Assembly: GCA_964618855.1 (NCBI GenBank)
Contig: CAZUCD010000106.1
Location: 1 to 13,031 of the forward strand
Source: CAZUCD01 sp964618855
Lineage (GTDB): Bacteria; Sumerlaeota; Sumerlaeia; SLMS01; JANRJK01
Reading direction: 5' to 3'
DNA: 13,031 nt
Shown here: piece by piece, positions 1 to 7,122 of the stretch
Layout of the letters: each line of letters starts with the position of its first letter
Position numbering within the stretch: position 1 is the first letter of the stretch
Translations under genes and position numbers: made by a program
Notes under the pieces: model-generated
Told to the model about the DNA's origin: nothing
The model's input: only the letters and a program-made list of their open reading frames with translations
Database searches by the model: none

Positions 1-387
1 GGTGGTGGCGCCGGCCGAATCAAGGAGCACCACCCGGTTTCCCCTCACGTCGCATGCAAGGAGCCCCCCGTCGGGGGCAGCCGCGAGACCCGCCGGCCCC
101 AAGAACCCCTTCATCGCGACAACCCTTGGTGGCATGTCGGCACCCCCAACCACACCGATGCAGGGGGCCTCGCCGTAGGTGTTTGCCACGGCAACTTGGG
201 CACCCCACTCGCTGACCCCGTGGGAGCCACGGAATCCCATGCCAACCACCTCCAAGCTGATGGCCGAGTGGAGCGGATCCGCAGTGCCGCTGGCGTGAGA
301 AGCCTTCCGCGCGCCCGCGCATCCTGAAAGGAGGGCGAGGAGCATGGCGGCGAAGTTGAGGAGGGCGTAACGCAGGACTGTTTTCAT
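1..387 (-). CDS. Lipoprotein with NHL-like propeller motif, C-terminus cut off
   Basis: The ATG at 385-387 opens a frame of 129 codons that runs off the left edge without a stop. Residues 1-22 form a lipoprotein signal: K2 and R6, a hydrophobic stretch of Leu and Ala, then a lipobox L20-S21-G22-C23, so Cys23 should be lipidated and the protein exported and membrane-anchored. Residues about 97-128 read GPAGLAAAPDGGLLACD followed by GNRVVLLDSAG. This fits the NHL repeat pattern (GPxGLAxxPDGxLxxxDxxNxRVxxxD), one blade of a beta-propeller, and more blades are expected beyond the edge. It lies 57 bases downstream of the flavoprotein gene on the same strand, with only a weak ribosome site (CAGG) before the ATG. 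Its ligand or role cannot be inferred. The lipoprotein call is firm; the NHL call is moderate because one repeat is visible. Confidence 0.8.
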   Translation of the reverse strand, partial: MKTVLRYALLNFAAMLLALLSGCAGARKASHASGTADPLHSAISLEVVGMGFRGSHGVSEWGAQVAVANTYGEAPCIGVVGGADMPPRVVAMKGFLGPAGLAAAPDGGLLACDVRGNRVVLLDSAGATT

Positions 388-444
388 GCCTGAAGCGTCA
401 GCCGGGACGGCGGGAAGGTCCAGAGTTCTCGGATGGCGCCTGGT

Positions 445-1710
445 TCAGGAAGGGGCAAATGCGCGTGCGCAGGCCCGTCCAGCGAGGTAGCCCGTCGCCC
501 ACGCCCATTGGAAGTTGAAGCCGCCGATCCGCCCGTCGACGTCGAGCATCTCGCCGCACAGATGCAGCCCGGGGACGACGCGGGATTCCATCGTGCGAGG
601 GTCCACTTCCCGCAGATCCACACCTCCCGCGGTGGTCTCCGCGAAGGAGTAGCCGCGGTCGCCCGTGCAGTGGAGTGGAGCGCCGGCGAGCGTGGCTGCA
701 AGGCTGCGCCGGGGCTCCCGGGGAAGCTGGGATAGGGGCCCCTGCCACTCAAGAAGAGCTGCGATCGCGTCCGCCATCCGTGCGGGCCAAAGCTCCCCTA
801 GCGCGGCCGCGACCGACCTTCGCGGGTTCGATTGCCCTGCCCGAAGGAGCCACGCATCCGCCTCCGCGGGCGATCGAAGGAGAGGATGGCCCAGTCGCAA
901 TAGTGGCTGCGCGGGTGCATCCAATGCCACGCGCAGGAAGTGCCTCGAGGCATTCAGCGCCGCGGGCCCGCTCAACCCAAAGTGGGTGAAGAGGAGCGAG
1001 TCGGTCCATGAAAAGCACTCGCATCCTCCGGTTCGCGCGACCTCGAGACGTGCCTCCACCGTTATGCCTGAGAGGTCGGCGTGGGGAAGCAGCCCGCGTC
1101 CAGGCGCAAGCACGAGCGGCGACAGCGCCGGCGTCGTGGGAGTCACCGAGTGCCCCAGCCTGCGGGCTGTGGCGAGTCCCCACCCGTCGCTGCCCGACTT
1201 CGGCAGGGATAGCCCCCCGGTCGCCATGACGAGCCGCCGTGCGGTCCACTCTCCCGAGGACGTGCCAACGCGAAAGCCTCTGGCCTCGTCGCGCTGGATC
1301 GACTGGACGCGCGCCCCAGGAACGAGCAGCGCCCCGTTGGCCGAAAGGGCGGCGAGCAGCGCGGCGAGGACCGTCCTCGCGCTGTCGGAGACGGGGAAGT
1401 ACTTGCCGGTGGGTTCGAGCTTCAGCTCAACGCCGAGGCCGCGCATCCACGCGATGGTGCGTTGCTCGTCGAAGGCACGAAGGACGGAGCGCACGATGGT
1501 GCGCGGACCACCCCAGTAGTCCTCCGGCGTGACGCGGGCATTGGTGACATTGCAGCGCCCGCCGCCGCTCACGAGTATCTTGGCCCCGGGCTTCGCCGCG
1601 CCATCGAGGAGCACGATCCGGGCACAGCCCGCCGCGGCCTCGGCCGCAAAGATGCCGGCCGCCAGGCCCGCCGCGCCCGCCCCCACCACGAGGATGTCGG
1701 CGTTCTCCAT
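445..1710 (-). CDS. BaiN/HI0933-family FAD-dependent oxidoreductase
   Basis: This is a complete 421-residue protein. The N-terminus has a Rossmann FAD-binding motif, GAGAAG at residues 10-15. It is followed by GAKILVSGGGRCNVTN near 42-57, the signature of the HI0933/YhiN/BaiN flavoprotein family. Mid-protein TGGLSLPKSGSDGWGLA and the C-terminal GEMLDVDG (386-393) with GGFNFQWAWATG (396-407) are also typical, the last closing the FAD site. Length is close to the usual size of about 400 residues. The family is soluble and cytoplasmic; most members have no proven substrate, and annotation as 'aminoacetone oxidase' or a bile-acid enzyme should not be carried over. The ATG at 1708-1710 lies 4 bases after the dapD stop, so the two genes are probably co-transcribed and translationally coupled, although no biochemical link is evident. 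Confidence 0.92.
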   Translation of the reverse strand: MENADILVVGAGAAGLAAGIFAAEAAAGCARIVLLDGAAKPGAKILVSGGGRCNVTNARVTPEDYWGGPRTIVRSVLRAFDEQRTIAWMRGLGVELKLEPTGKYFPVSDSARTVLAALLAALSANGALLVPGARVQSIQRDEARGFRVGTSSGEWTARRLVMATGGLSLPKSGSDGWGLATARRLGHSVTPTTPALSPLVLAPGRGLLPHADLSGITVEARLEVARTGGCECFSWTDSLLFTHFGLSGPAALNASRHFLRVALDAPAQPLLRLGHPLLRSPAEADAWLLRAGQSNPRRSVAAALGELWPARMADAIAALLEWQGPLSQLPREPRRSLAATLAGAPLHCTGDRGYSFAETTAGGVDLREVDPRTMESRVVPGLHLCGEMLDVDGRIGGFNFQWAWATGYLAGRACARAFAPS

Positions 1711-1714
1711 CGCC

Positions 1715-2512
1715 TCAGCGAAGCAGGTCGTTCAGGGCGGTGCGAGCGTCCGTCGACGCGTCGCGGAACTTCTTGATGATGACGGCGTAGGTCGAGTGGG
1801 AGCCGTCGGCCGCAGGGAGTGCGCCCGGAACCACTACCGCGTTCGGCGGGATGGCTCCGCGTGTCCGCTCCCCCGTCATCGCATTGTAGATCCACGTCGA
1901 GGCGGCCACGTAGCATCCCATGGCGAGCACGGCGCCGCTGCCGACGCGCACGCCCTCCGCAACCTCGCACCGTGCCCCGATGAAACAGTTGTCGCCTATG
2001 ATCACGGGCGACGCCTGCACCGGCTCGAGGACGCCGCCAATCCCCGCGCCGCCGCTGACGTGGCAGCGTGCGCCAACTTGGGCGCAGCTCCCCACAGTGG
2101 CCCACGTGTCGATCATCGTGCCCTCGCCGATCCACGCGCCGATGTTGACGAAGGACGGACACAGCACGACGCCCGGAGACACGAAGGCACCGCGCCGCAC
2201 AATCGCGCCGGGAAGCACCCGGACCCCCCTGGCATCCCATCCGGATTGCAGGGGCACCTTGTCGAATGCGTGGAACGGACCGGCTTCCATCGGCACAGAC
2301 GGGCTCAGCCTGAAGTGGAGGAGTATCGCCTTCTTGGCCCACTCGTTTACGAGCCAGGAGCCATCGGGCGCGGGCTCCGCCGCGCGGAGTTCCCCCGTCT
2401 CAAGCAGGTTGAGCACGGTCGCGACGGCATCGCGCGCCGACTCGAGGGTGGCGGGGTCCTCGCGGCGCGCAAATGCCGCCTCGATCGTGTTCCTCAGTTC
2501 CACAAAGGCCAT
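1715..2512 (-). CDS. dapD: 2,3,4,5-tetrahydropyridine-2,6-dicarboxylate N-succinyltransferase (DapD)
   Basis: DapD transfers succinyl from succinyl-CoA to tetrahydrodipicolinate in the succinylase branch of the diaminopimelate/lysine pathway; it is a cytoplasmic trimer. From the ATG at 2510-2512 the protein has 265 residues (E. coli DapD has 274). The start MAFVELRNTIEAAFARR matches the helical DapD N-terminus. FDKVP near 83-87 is followed by a left-handed beta-helix of hexapeptide repeats (about 97-215) containing EGTMIDTWATVGSCAQ (130-145) and GGVLEPVQASPVIIGDNCF, then a C-terminal VIIKKF segment. The frame is open upstream to a TTG at 2584, which would add 24 residues unlike DapD, although GGAGG motifs precede that codon. 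I prefer the ATG, which has GGGGG 5 bases ahead. The neighbouring flavoprotein gene follows after 4 bases. Confidence 0.95.
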   Translation of the reverse strand: MAFVELRNTIEAAFARREDPATLESARDAVATVLNLLETGELRAAEPAPDGSWLVNEWAKKAILLHFRLSPSVPMEAGPFHAFDKVPLQSGWDARGVRVLPGAIVRRGAFVSPGVVLCPSFVNIGAWIGEGTMIDTWATVGSCAQVGARCHVSGGAGIGGVLEPVQASPVIIGDNCFIGARCEVAEGVRVGSGAVLAMGCYVAASTWIYNAMTGERTRGAIPPNAVVVPGALPAADGSHSTYAVIIKKFRDASTDARTALNDLLR

Positions 2513-2592
2513 GTGCGCCCCCGGAAGGCGTGGTTCGCCGCGAAGCAGCGGCACACTATCCGGGGGCCGGGCGCAGAGGTGCAATCGCCTCC

Positions 2593-2609
2593 GCGTGCCT
2601 CCTTCACGC
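2593..2609 (-). other. Small stem-loop with Shine-Dalgarno-like loop upstream of dapD
   Basis: In the 102-base gap between the CxxCH protein gene and dapD, the minus strand reads GCGTG-AAGGAGG-CACGC: a 5-bp stem whose 7-base loop is a perfect Shine-Dalgarno sequence. A second GGAGG follows immediately, before the TTG at 2584. No start with good spacing for AAGGAGG leads to a convincing product. It may be chance in GC-rich DNA, a remnant, or part of dapD translation control. No T-run follows, so it is not an obvious terminator for the upstream gene. Confidence 0.25.
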
Positions 2610-2614
2610 AGTGA

Positions 2615-4894
2615 TTAGTAGAGCGTCCACGACTTCACCTGTGAGGTTCCGCCGTTGATGGAAACCCAGTGTTGCAGGATCTCGCGCAGCGCCTCGGGCT
2701 GGTTCGTGGGCTTGCCGTTGCCGAACACGTCGGTTGTGTTGATGCCGTGGCAGTTGGTGCAGGTGCGGACCTCACCCGGCTGGAAGGTGAGCCAGTAGCG
2801 CTCGCGAACCACGGCTTCCCCGGCCGGACCGACGAGTTGCCACGTCATGGCCCGCCTGGCGGGAACGAATGCGGCAGCCGAACCATCGGCGGCGATCTTC
2901 ACCGTCCCCTCCGGTGCGCCGGACCCGGGGTCGGGGTTGGATTCCTCCTCGTGGTAGCGGGGAAGGACGCGCCGTCCGGGGTTGAGGCTCGTGTACGCTG
3001 GACTGGTGGCGGAACCGCGGACGTATTGCCCCGAGAGCAACTGCAGGTAGGAGATGTCCTTCGGCGTGGAGCCGACCTCGCTGTGCTGGTGGCCGCTCCA
3101 GGAGACCTTGAGGTTGTAGGGCTGCTGTTTGTCGGCGCGCATGGTCGTGTCGCGGGCGACGATAAGGGCGAGGTCCTCGCTCGCGAGCCACTGCCTGAAG
3201 GCGGCGACGCCGGCGGGTCCCCCGAGTTCCTCCTCCATCACCTGCGCCTCGATGGCCGGAATCTGCTCCGTGGTTGGGGTTGGGACCGGCCGGGGGACGA
3301 CTTCGACGGGGAACAGCTCCCACATGCGGCCCGTGTAGGTCACCGTGCGCAGGGGCCAGAAGTAATCGCTGTCGTAGGTGACGGTGTCGACGATCCCGCC
3401 GGGGACGAGTTCCTCCGCCGGTTCGTACCGCCCCTCGCCGTTGGGGACCAGCTTGCGGATGATGAATTGATAGTTCGAGGAGAGCGGGTACGGATTGGGG
3501 GCGCCGGGATCGGTCGCCGTCTTCGTGGCTTCCGCCGTGGTGCCGTTGCACGCGGCCCAGAGCGTCCCGTCGGACATCGGCATCGGGTCCCTGAACATGG
3601 TGAGCGCGACGTTGCCAGCCCATGCGGCTGCATTCTCCGGGGTCACGTTCGCGAATGTCTGCCACGCGTTGTCGGGATTGGCTCCGGCGGGGGCGTCGAA
3701 GCGCTGAATCTTGCCTGCGCCGTGCGTGCCGAACTCCGCGCTGTAGATGCCGTAGTACCTGCCGGGGACGAGCGGGTCCTCCCGAAGTTGCGTGAGGGAG
3801 CGTATCGAGACATCGCCCGCGCGGAAGTAGTCAGGCAGGTTCGTCCAAGCCTTCTCCACGTAGGTGAAGAATTCGTGTCGTCCGATGTGATTCAGCACCT
3901 CCGCGTCCGTGCCGTCCTGGTTGATCATCCACGGCAGGAAGAAGTTGAAGTCCTGCTTCGTCATTCCCGGAACGTAGTCCTGGTCCCAATATGGGTGCGG
4001 CACCGCTCCAGGGTTGTTCGGCCCGGCCACGTCGGGATGGAGCCGCCCGTTTTCGGGGAAGTACTCGTCACCGTACTGGATGGGATGGAAGTTCATCGAC
4101 AGTTCGTGGTCGAAGGTGACCATGTGGCGCTGGGGAGGTTGGTTCTGCACCATCTGGTCGATGCTCTGGTCCGCCTGCTGGTCGCGCTTCAAGTGGTCCC
4201 AGCGCACGAAGACAACGCGGCCGAAGCTGTCCACGAACGGCGTGAAATCCCCCGAGGGGCAGTGGTCCAGCACGTGCAGGTTCGATCCATCGTGGTGCAT
4301 CTTCCAAAGGCCGGAGACGATCGGCGTGGATTCGTACTCGTCGAGGGGGGGATAATGCGTTGGGTTCCCTGTGATGGGACGATCCGTCGCAAAGATGATC
4401 GAATCATCCGAGCCGTAGCACGGCATGATGTTGTTGTAGTTCGATGGCTGGTTCAGCTTGGTGATCTGTGCGGTCTGTCCCTGGAGGATGCCTGTGATCT
4501 CGTAGATCTGGAAGTATGTCGTGGGGGAGTTGTGCCCCGTGCCGCCGACGGCCATCGAGAAGATCGCCTTGGTCCCGCTCCAGTGGACGTTGGGTTCTCG
4601 AACGCAGATCTCCTGCCCCGGCGTGGTCCCGAAGCCGCACTCGGCGGTGAGGTTGCGCGTGGTGCCATCCGGATACACGATGCAAAGGTCCCCACCGCGT
4701 GGCGCCCGGGCCTGCTTGCCCTGGTGGTTGTCCACAAGGCCGACGAAGTGGCCATAGGTGCCGCCGTTGAATGTGTCCGCCGATGGGGTCACGGTCACGA
4801 AGAGGACGGGATTCGTAGGCGCCGCAGGAAGACCTGAAAGCAACGCTGCGGTTGCGAATGTGATCAATGCGGTGCGAAGGGCTTCTGGCCTCAT
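2615..4894 (-). CDS. Exported beta-propeller protein with C-terminal CxxCH haem motif, HzsA-related
   Basis: This is a complete 759-residue protein. Residues 1-24 form a Sec signal (R2, R7, then a hydrophobic run, likely cut near LPA/APT). TolB/WD-like propeller strands follow: PNVHWSGTKAIFSM (101-114), NIMPCYGSDDSIIFATDRP (155-173), and LWKMHHDGSNLHVLDHCPSG (196-215) leading to FGRVVFVRWDH (224-234). A single haem-c attachment motif, CTNCH, lies at 712-716, preceded by FQPGEVR; no other CxxCH occurs. The combination resembles the HzsA-related family, distant relatives of the hydrazine synthase alpha subunit that are common in PVC bacteria. True hydrazine synthase carries more haem and needs partner subunits not seen here, so hydrazine synthesis should not be inferred. 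The ATG at 4892-4894 has GAGG at 4902-4905, 7 bases ahead. A BlaI-like dyad lies 57-74 bases upstream. The family call rests on remembered sequence character. Confidence 0.75.
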   Translation of the reverse strand: MRPEALRTALITFATAALLSGLPAAPTNPVLFVTVTPSADTFNGGTYGHFVGLVDNHQGKQARAPRGGDLCIVYPDGTTRNLTAECGFGTTPGQEICVREPNVHWSGTKAIFSMAVGGTGHNSPTTYFQIYEITGILQGQTAQITKLNQPSNYNNIMPCYGSDDSIIFATDRPITGNPTHYPPLDEYESTPIVSGLWKMHHDGSNLHVLDHCPSGDFTPFVDSFGRVVFVRWDHLKRDQQADQSIDQMVQNQPPQRHMVTFDHELSMNFHPIQYGDEYFPENGRLHPDVAGPNNPGAVPHPYWDQDYVPGMTKQDFNFFLPWMINQDGTDAEVLNHIGRHEFFTYVEKAWTNLPDYFRAGDVSIRSLTQLREDPLVPGRYYGIYSAEFGTHGAGKIQRFDAPAGANPDNAWQTFANVTPENAAAWAGNVALTMFRDPMPMSDGTLWAACNGTTAEATKTATDPGAPNPYPLSSNYQFIIRKLVPNGEGRYEPAEELVPGGIVDTVTYDSDYFWPLRTVTYTGRMWELFPVEVVPRPVPTPTTEQIPAIEAQVMEEELGGPAGVAAFRQWLASEDLALIVARDTTMRADKQQPYNLKVSWSGHQHSEVGSTPKDISYLQLLSGQYVRGSATSPAYTSLNPGRRVLPRYHEEESNPDPGSGAPEGTVKIAADGSAAAFVPARRAMTWQLVGPAGEAVVRERYWLTFQPGEVRTCTNCHGINTTDVFGNGKPTNQPEALREILQHWVSINGGTSQVKSWTLY

Positions 4895-4951
4895 GGTGCA
4901 TCCTCGGTGTGGGTCTGGTCGTGGGTTCCCGCGCGGCCTAGGCGTTGCGGC

Positions 4952-4969
4952 GTACGATGCGCGACGTAC
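4952..4969. promoter_or_regulatory. Candidate BlaI-type operator before the CxxCH protein gene
   Basis: GTACG-N8-CGTAC is a perfect 5-bp dyad in the 91-base gap between the BlaR1-type gene and the CxxCH protein gene, 57-74 bases upstream of the latter's ATG. Over 18 bases (4951-4968), 14 are identical to the dyad upstream of blaI (7071-7088), and the shared frame is CGTACGA-N4-CGACGTA. Spacing to the start codon is also alike at the two sites. No clear -35/-10 pair was found around it on the minus strand. The operator call is inference from the dyad, the duplication and the adjacent BlaI-family gene. Confidence 0.5.
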
Positions 4970-4985
4970 TTCTCGGCAAAAAAAC

Positions 4986-6620
4986 TCACTTCTTCACGTG
5001 GAACGTGATCTTCGAATCGTCCTCATAGCGATAGGTCAGCCCGTGGATCTTTGAGATGGCGTTGATGACGGCGCGCGCGGTGGTGTTCTCGTGGCCAGTG
5101 GGCACGGGCAATTCCCCAAGTTCGGCCGGATAGGCGAACTCCAACCCGGTCAACTCGTTGAGCTGCGCAAGCGCCTCGTACATTGGTAGCGGTTCGTCCT
5201 GGGCCCAGTTGATGTCCTGCTTGAGCTGCCTGAACATGGTCTGGCGCTTGTGGAAGTTCTCGACGCTGAGGTGGCGGACCTCGCCGGGACGCGGACCGAC
5301 CTCGGGCCACCAGTTTGCGACCACCACCCCGGTCTGCCGGTCCAGGGGGTAGTCCATCTCGAGCAGGTTGAACGTCGCCTTGATGACGACGCCTGCGCTC
5401 ACGCCAGGGAATTCGTAGCGGACGCGCTGGGTGAGCGCGTCGTCGGGCACGTTGAAGGCAATGCCGGTCTGACGGTTGAGCTCGGACAGCGCCTCCTTGA
5501 GGGTCACGCCGTGCAAGTCGATGAAGACGACGGAACGGGTGCGACCTGCGTAGTCGATCTCTGCGGGGGTCTTGGAATCGGGGCTGCCCGCGGGGGCGGC
5601 GAAGGGTGCGATGGCGCCGATCATGGCCGCGAGCGCCAGCGCGAACGGCAGGGGCGAGCGCTCATGCCCGGTGGAGGTCGGGGGCAGGACGAGCCTAGAT
5701 ATCCGCGCGTACAGGGAACCCCCTGTGGCCGCCATCGCAAGCCTCGGAGGGGCAGGGGGCTTGAGCATCTCCAGCGTGGCGAGGGCCTTGCCGAGCGCAC
5801 CCGGGTTCCCGATTGTCGCAACGGCCAGGTCGTCGCACGCGTTCTCGCGCTCCTCCCGGATCCGCTTGGATATCCACCAGGTGGCCGGATGGTAGAAGAA
5901 GAGGACCTCCAGCGCGGACTGCACCAAGTTTACGACATAGTCGTGACGCCGGACATGGGCGAGTTCATGCGCCAGCACGGCCTCCAGCATCGCAGGGGAG
6001 AGTCCGGTGACAGCGCTTGCGGGAATGAGGATCGTCGGGCGAAGCCAGCCGACAAGCGTCGGAACGGGAGTGATCGCGGACTCCAGCAGCCAAACCGGCC
6101 GGTGCACCCCGATGCTCGCGGCGATCTCCTCAAGCCGACGGCGCAGCCGTTCCTCCGCGGGCCTCACGTACCGGAACCGCATGTTCTGGAGCCGCACCCA
6201 GCAAACGCCGAGGCGCACCCCGAAGAGGCACGCCCCGAACATCCATGCGGCGATCAACGGGGGGAACACCCGCTCCACGGCCATCACCCAATCCGGGTAC
6301 TCGACTGCCGCGGGGAGCGGTGGGAGCGCGTTCTGCGAACGAGGAATGGCTATCAGGACCCCGCTCGTGGGATCGTAGGTGCGGAGCTCTGCGGGGAGGA
6401 AGCCCTGTCGGTAGATCAGGAAGGTGAGGGCGGGTAGAAAGGCGGCGAGCAGGAGGGCGGTGCAGCTCGTGACGTATCGGCGGTTGGCCTCGCGGGCGGG
6501 TATCCCGCGCAGCGCAATGGCCAGCCCGCCTGCACACGCCGCGCCCTGCCAGATGAAGTGCAGCAGCGTCCACCCGAGGGGGTGGAGCAGGTGCCGCGGA
6601 ATCTCATCCAGTACGAGCAC
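4986..6620 (-). CDS. BlaR1/MecR1-type M56 membrane metallopeptidase with two STN-like sensor repeats
   Basis: This is a 544-residue membrane zinc protease. Membrane segments lie at about 13-38, 49-70, 112-142 and 324-345. The M56 active site is HELAH at 218-222, with zinc ligands H218 and H222, catalytic E219 and a probable third ligand E259 in ENACDD. In known BlaR1/MecR1 proteins this domain inactivates the BlaI repressor when an extracytoplasmic sensor is triggered. Here the sensor is not the usual penicillin-binding domain. Residues about 363-436 and 478-542 look like two related STN-like repeats (VTLKEALSELNRQTGIAFNV versus PMYEALAQLNELTGLEFAYP). The start is a GTG at 6618-6620, 2 bases after the blaI stop, so translation is probably coupled. 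A beta-lactam signal is unlikely; the ligand is unknown. Confidence 0.88.
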   Translation of the reverse strand: MLVLDEIPRHLLHPLGWTLLHFIWQGAACAGGLAIALRGIPAREANRRYVTSCTALLLAAFLPALTFLIYRQGFLPAELRTYDPTSGVLIAIPRSQNALPPLPAAVEYPDWVMAVERVFPPLIAAWMFGACLFGVRLGVCWVRLQNMRFRYVRPAEERLRRRLEEIAASIGVHRPVWLLESAITPVPTLVGWLRPTILIPASAVTGLSPAMLEAVLAHELAHVRRHDYVVNLVQSALEVLFFYHPATWWISKRIREERENACDDLAVATIGNPGALGKALATLEMLKPPAPPRLAMAATGGSLYARISRLVLPPTSTGHERSPLPFALALAAMIGAIAPFAAPAGSPDSKTPAEIDYAGRTRSVVFIDLHGVTLKEALSELNRQTGIAFNVPDDALTQRVRYEFPGVSAGVVIKATFNLLEMDYPLDRQTGVVVANWWPEVGPRPGEVRHLSVENFHKRQTMFRQLKQDINWAQDEPLPMYEALAQLNELTGLEFAYPAELGELPVPTGHENTTARAVINAISKIHGLTYRYEDDSKITFHVKK

Positions 6621-6622
6621 GG

Positions 6623-7024
6623 TCAGCCGCCACGGGGGCCGTCCTCGGTATCGTCCATCTGGCCGAGCAATTCCTTGATCCGGCGAATCTCGTCGTCGCT
6701 GGCCCGGCGCACCGAGAGCGCCCGCATGGCGAGCTCGACCGCGGACCCGGCAAACGCCGTGTCGATCATTCGTTCCAGCATGCGATTCTTGACGGCGCCC
6801 TCCTCGGCGGCGGCGCGATAGAGATGCGCCCTCTCGGAATCGTCGCGCGTCACGAGGCCCTTTTCATTCATGATCTGCATGGCCTTCAGGACCGTCGTGT
6901 AGACAAGCGGTCGGCGCGAATTCAACTTGTCGTGCACCTGCCGAACCGTGAGCGGTCCCGCACTCCAAAGTTCCTGGAGGATTTCGAACTCGAAGTCGGT
7001 GGGCCGCGGGGGGATGGCGGACAT
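6623..7024 (-). CDS. BlaI/MecI/CopY-family transcriptional repressor
   Basis: This is a complete 133-residue protein. An N-terminal winged helix (about 6-75) contains PTDFEFEILQELW, the LTVRQVHDKLN helix, the recognition-helix region VYTTVLKAMQIMNEKGLVTRD (41-61) and the wing HLYRA. A C-terminal helical dimerisation tail (about 76-125) follows. Length and layout match the family (roughly 120-140 residues). Members bind dyads as dimers and repress themselves, the partner protease and target genes until the BlaR1-type partner acts. The BlaR1-type gene follows after 2 bases. A dyad overlapping a perfect TTGACA lies about 48-70 bases upstream of the ATG, and a near copy stands before the CxxCH protein gene. 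The Shine-Dalgarno sequence is weak. I do not use the symbol blaI formally because no link to beta-lactams is shown. Confidence 0.92.
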   Translation of the reverse strand: MSAIPPRPTDFEFEILQELWSAGPLTVRQVHDKLNSRRPLVYTTVLKAMQIMNEKGLVTRDDSERAHLYRAAAEEGAVKNRMLERMIDTAFAGSAVELAMRALSVRRASDDEIRRIKELLGQMDDTEDGPRGG

Positions 7025-7071
7025 CGGTGTAGGGTCTCGTTTCTCGTGGGGCGACAGTGGCGGGAAGCCTC

Positions 7072-7094
7072 GTACGACATCCGACGTATGTCAA
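7072..7094 (-). promoter_or_regulatory. Candidate blaI-type promoter and autoregulatory operator
   Basis: Reading the minus strand, a perfect TTGACA -35 box (plus-strand 7089-7094) runs directly into overlapping dyads: TACG-N8-CGTA (7073-7088) and GACAT-N7-ATGTC (7076-7092). A repressor on this site would block RNA polymerase. The hexamer at 17-base spacing, GAGGCT, is a poor -10, so the promoter call is weaker than the dyad call. The site lies in the 98-base gap before the BlaI-family gene, and 14 of the 18 bases at 7071-7088 match the site at 4951-4968. Self-repression is the normal arrangement for this family. Confidence 0.6.
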
Positions 7095-7122
7095 GAGGCG
7101 TAATGCGGGTGGAGGCGCAAAA

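Noticed and set aside
2669..4837. A 722-codon open frame on the plus strand, antisense to the CxxCH protein gene.
   Set aside because: It lies wholly opposite a gene with a signal peptide, propeller strands and a haem motif. Its translation has no recognisable domain and is rich in Val, Arg, Gly and His, as expected for the complement of GC-rich coding DNA.
2615..4894. Reading the CxxCH protein as hydrazine synthase and the organism as anammox.
   Set aside because: Only one haem motif is present, no hydrazine synthase beta/gamma gene is adjacent, and related proteins occur in many non-anammox bacteria.
4978..5007. Possible terminator after the BlaR1-type gene: CACGT-TCC-ACGTG plus a run of seven T on the minus strand.
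   Set aside because: The stem is only 5 bp, sits inside the coding end, and is separated from the T-run by 10 bases, so it does not fit an intrinsic terminator.
4986..7024. Reading the repressor-protease pair as a beta-lactam resistance system.
   Set aside because: No beta-lactamase or penicillin-binding protein gene is in the window, and the protease lacks the penicillin-binding sensor domain.
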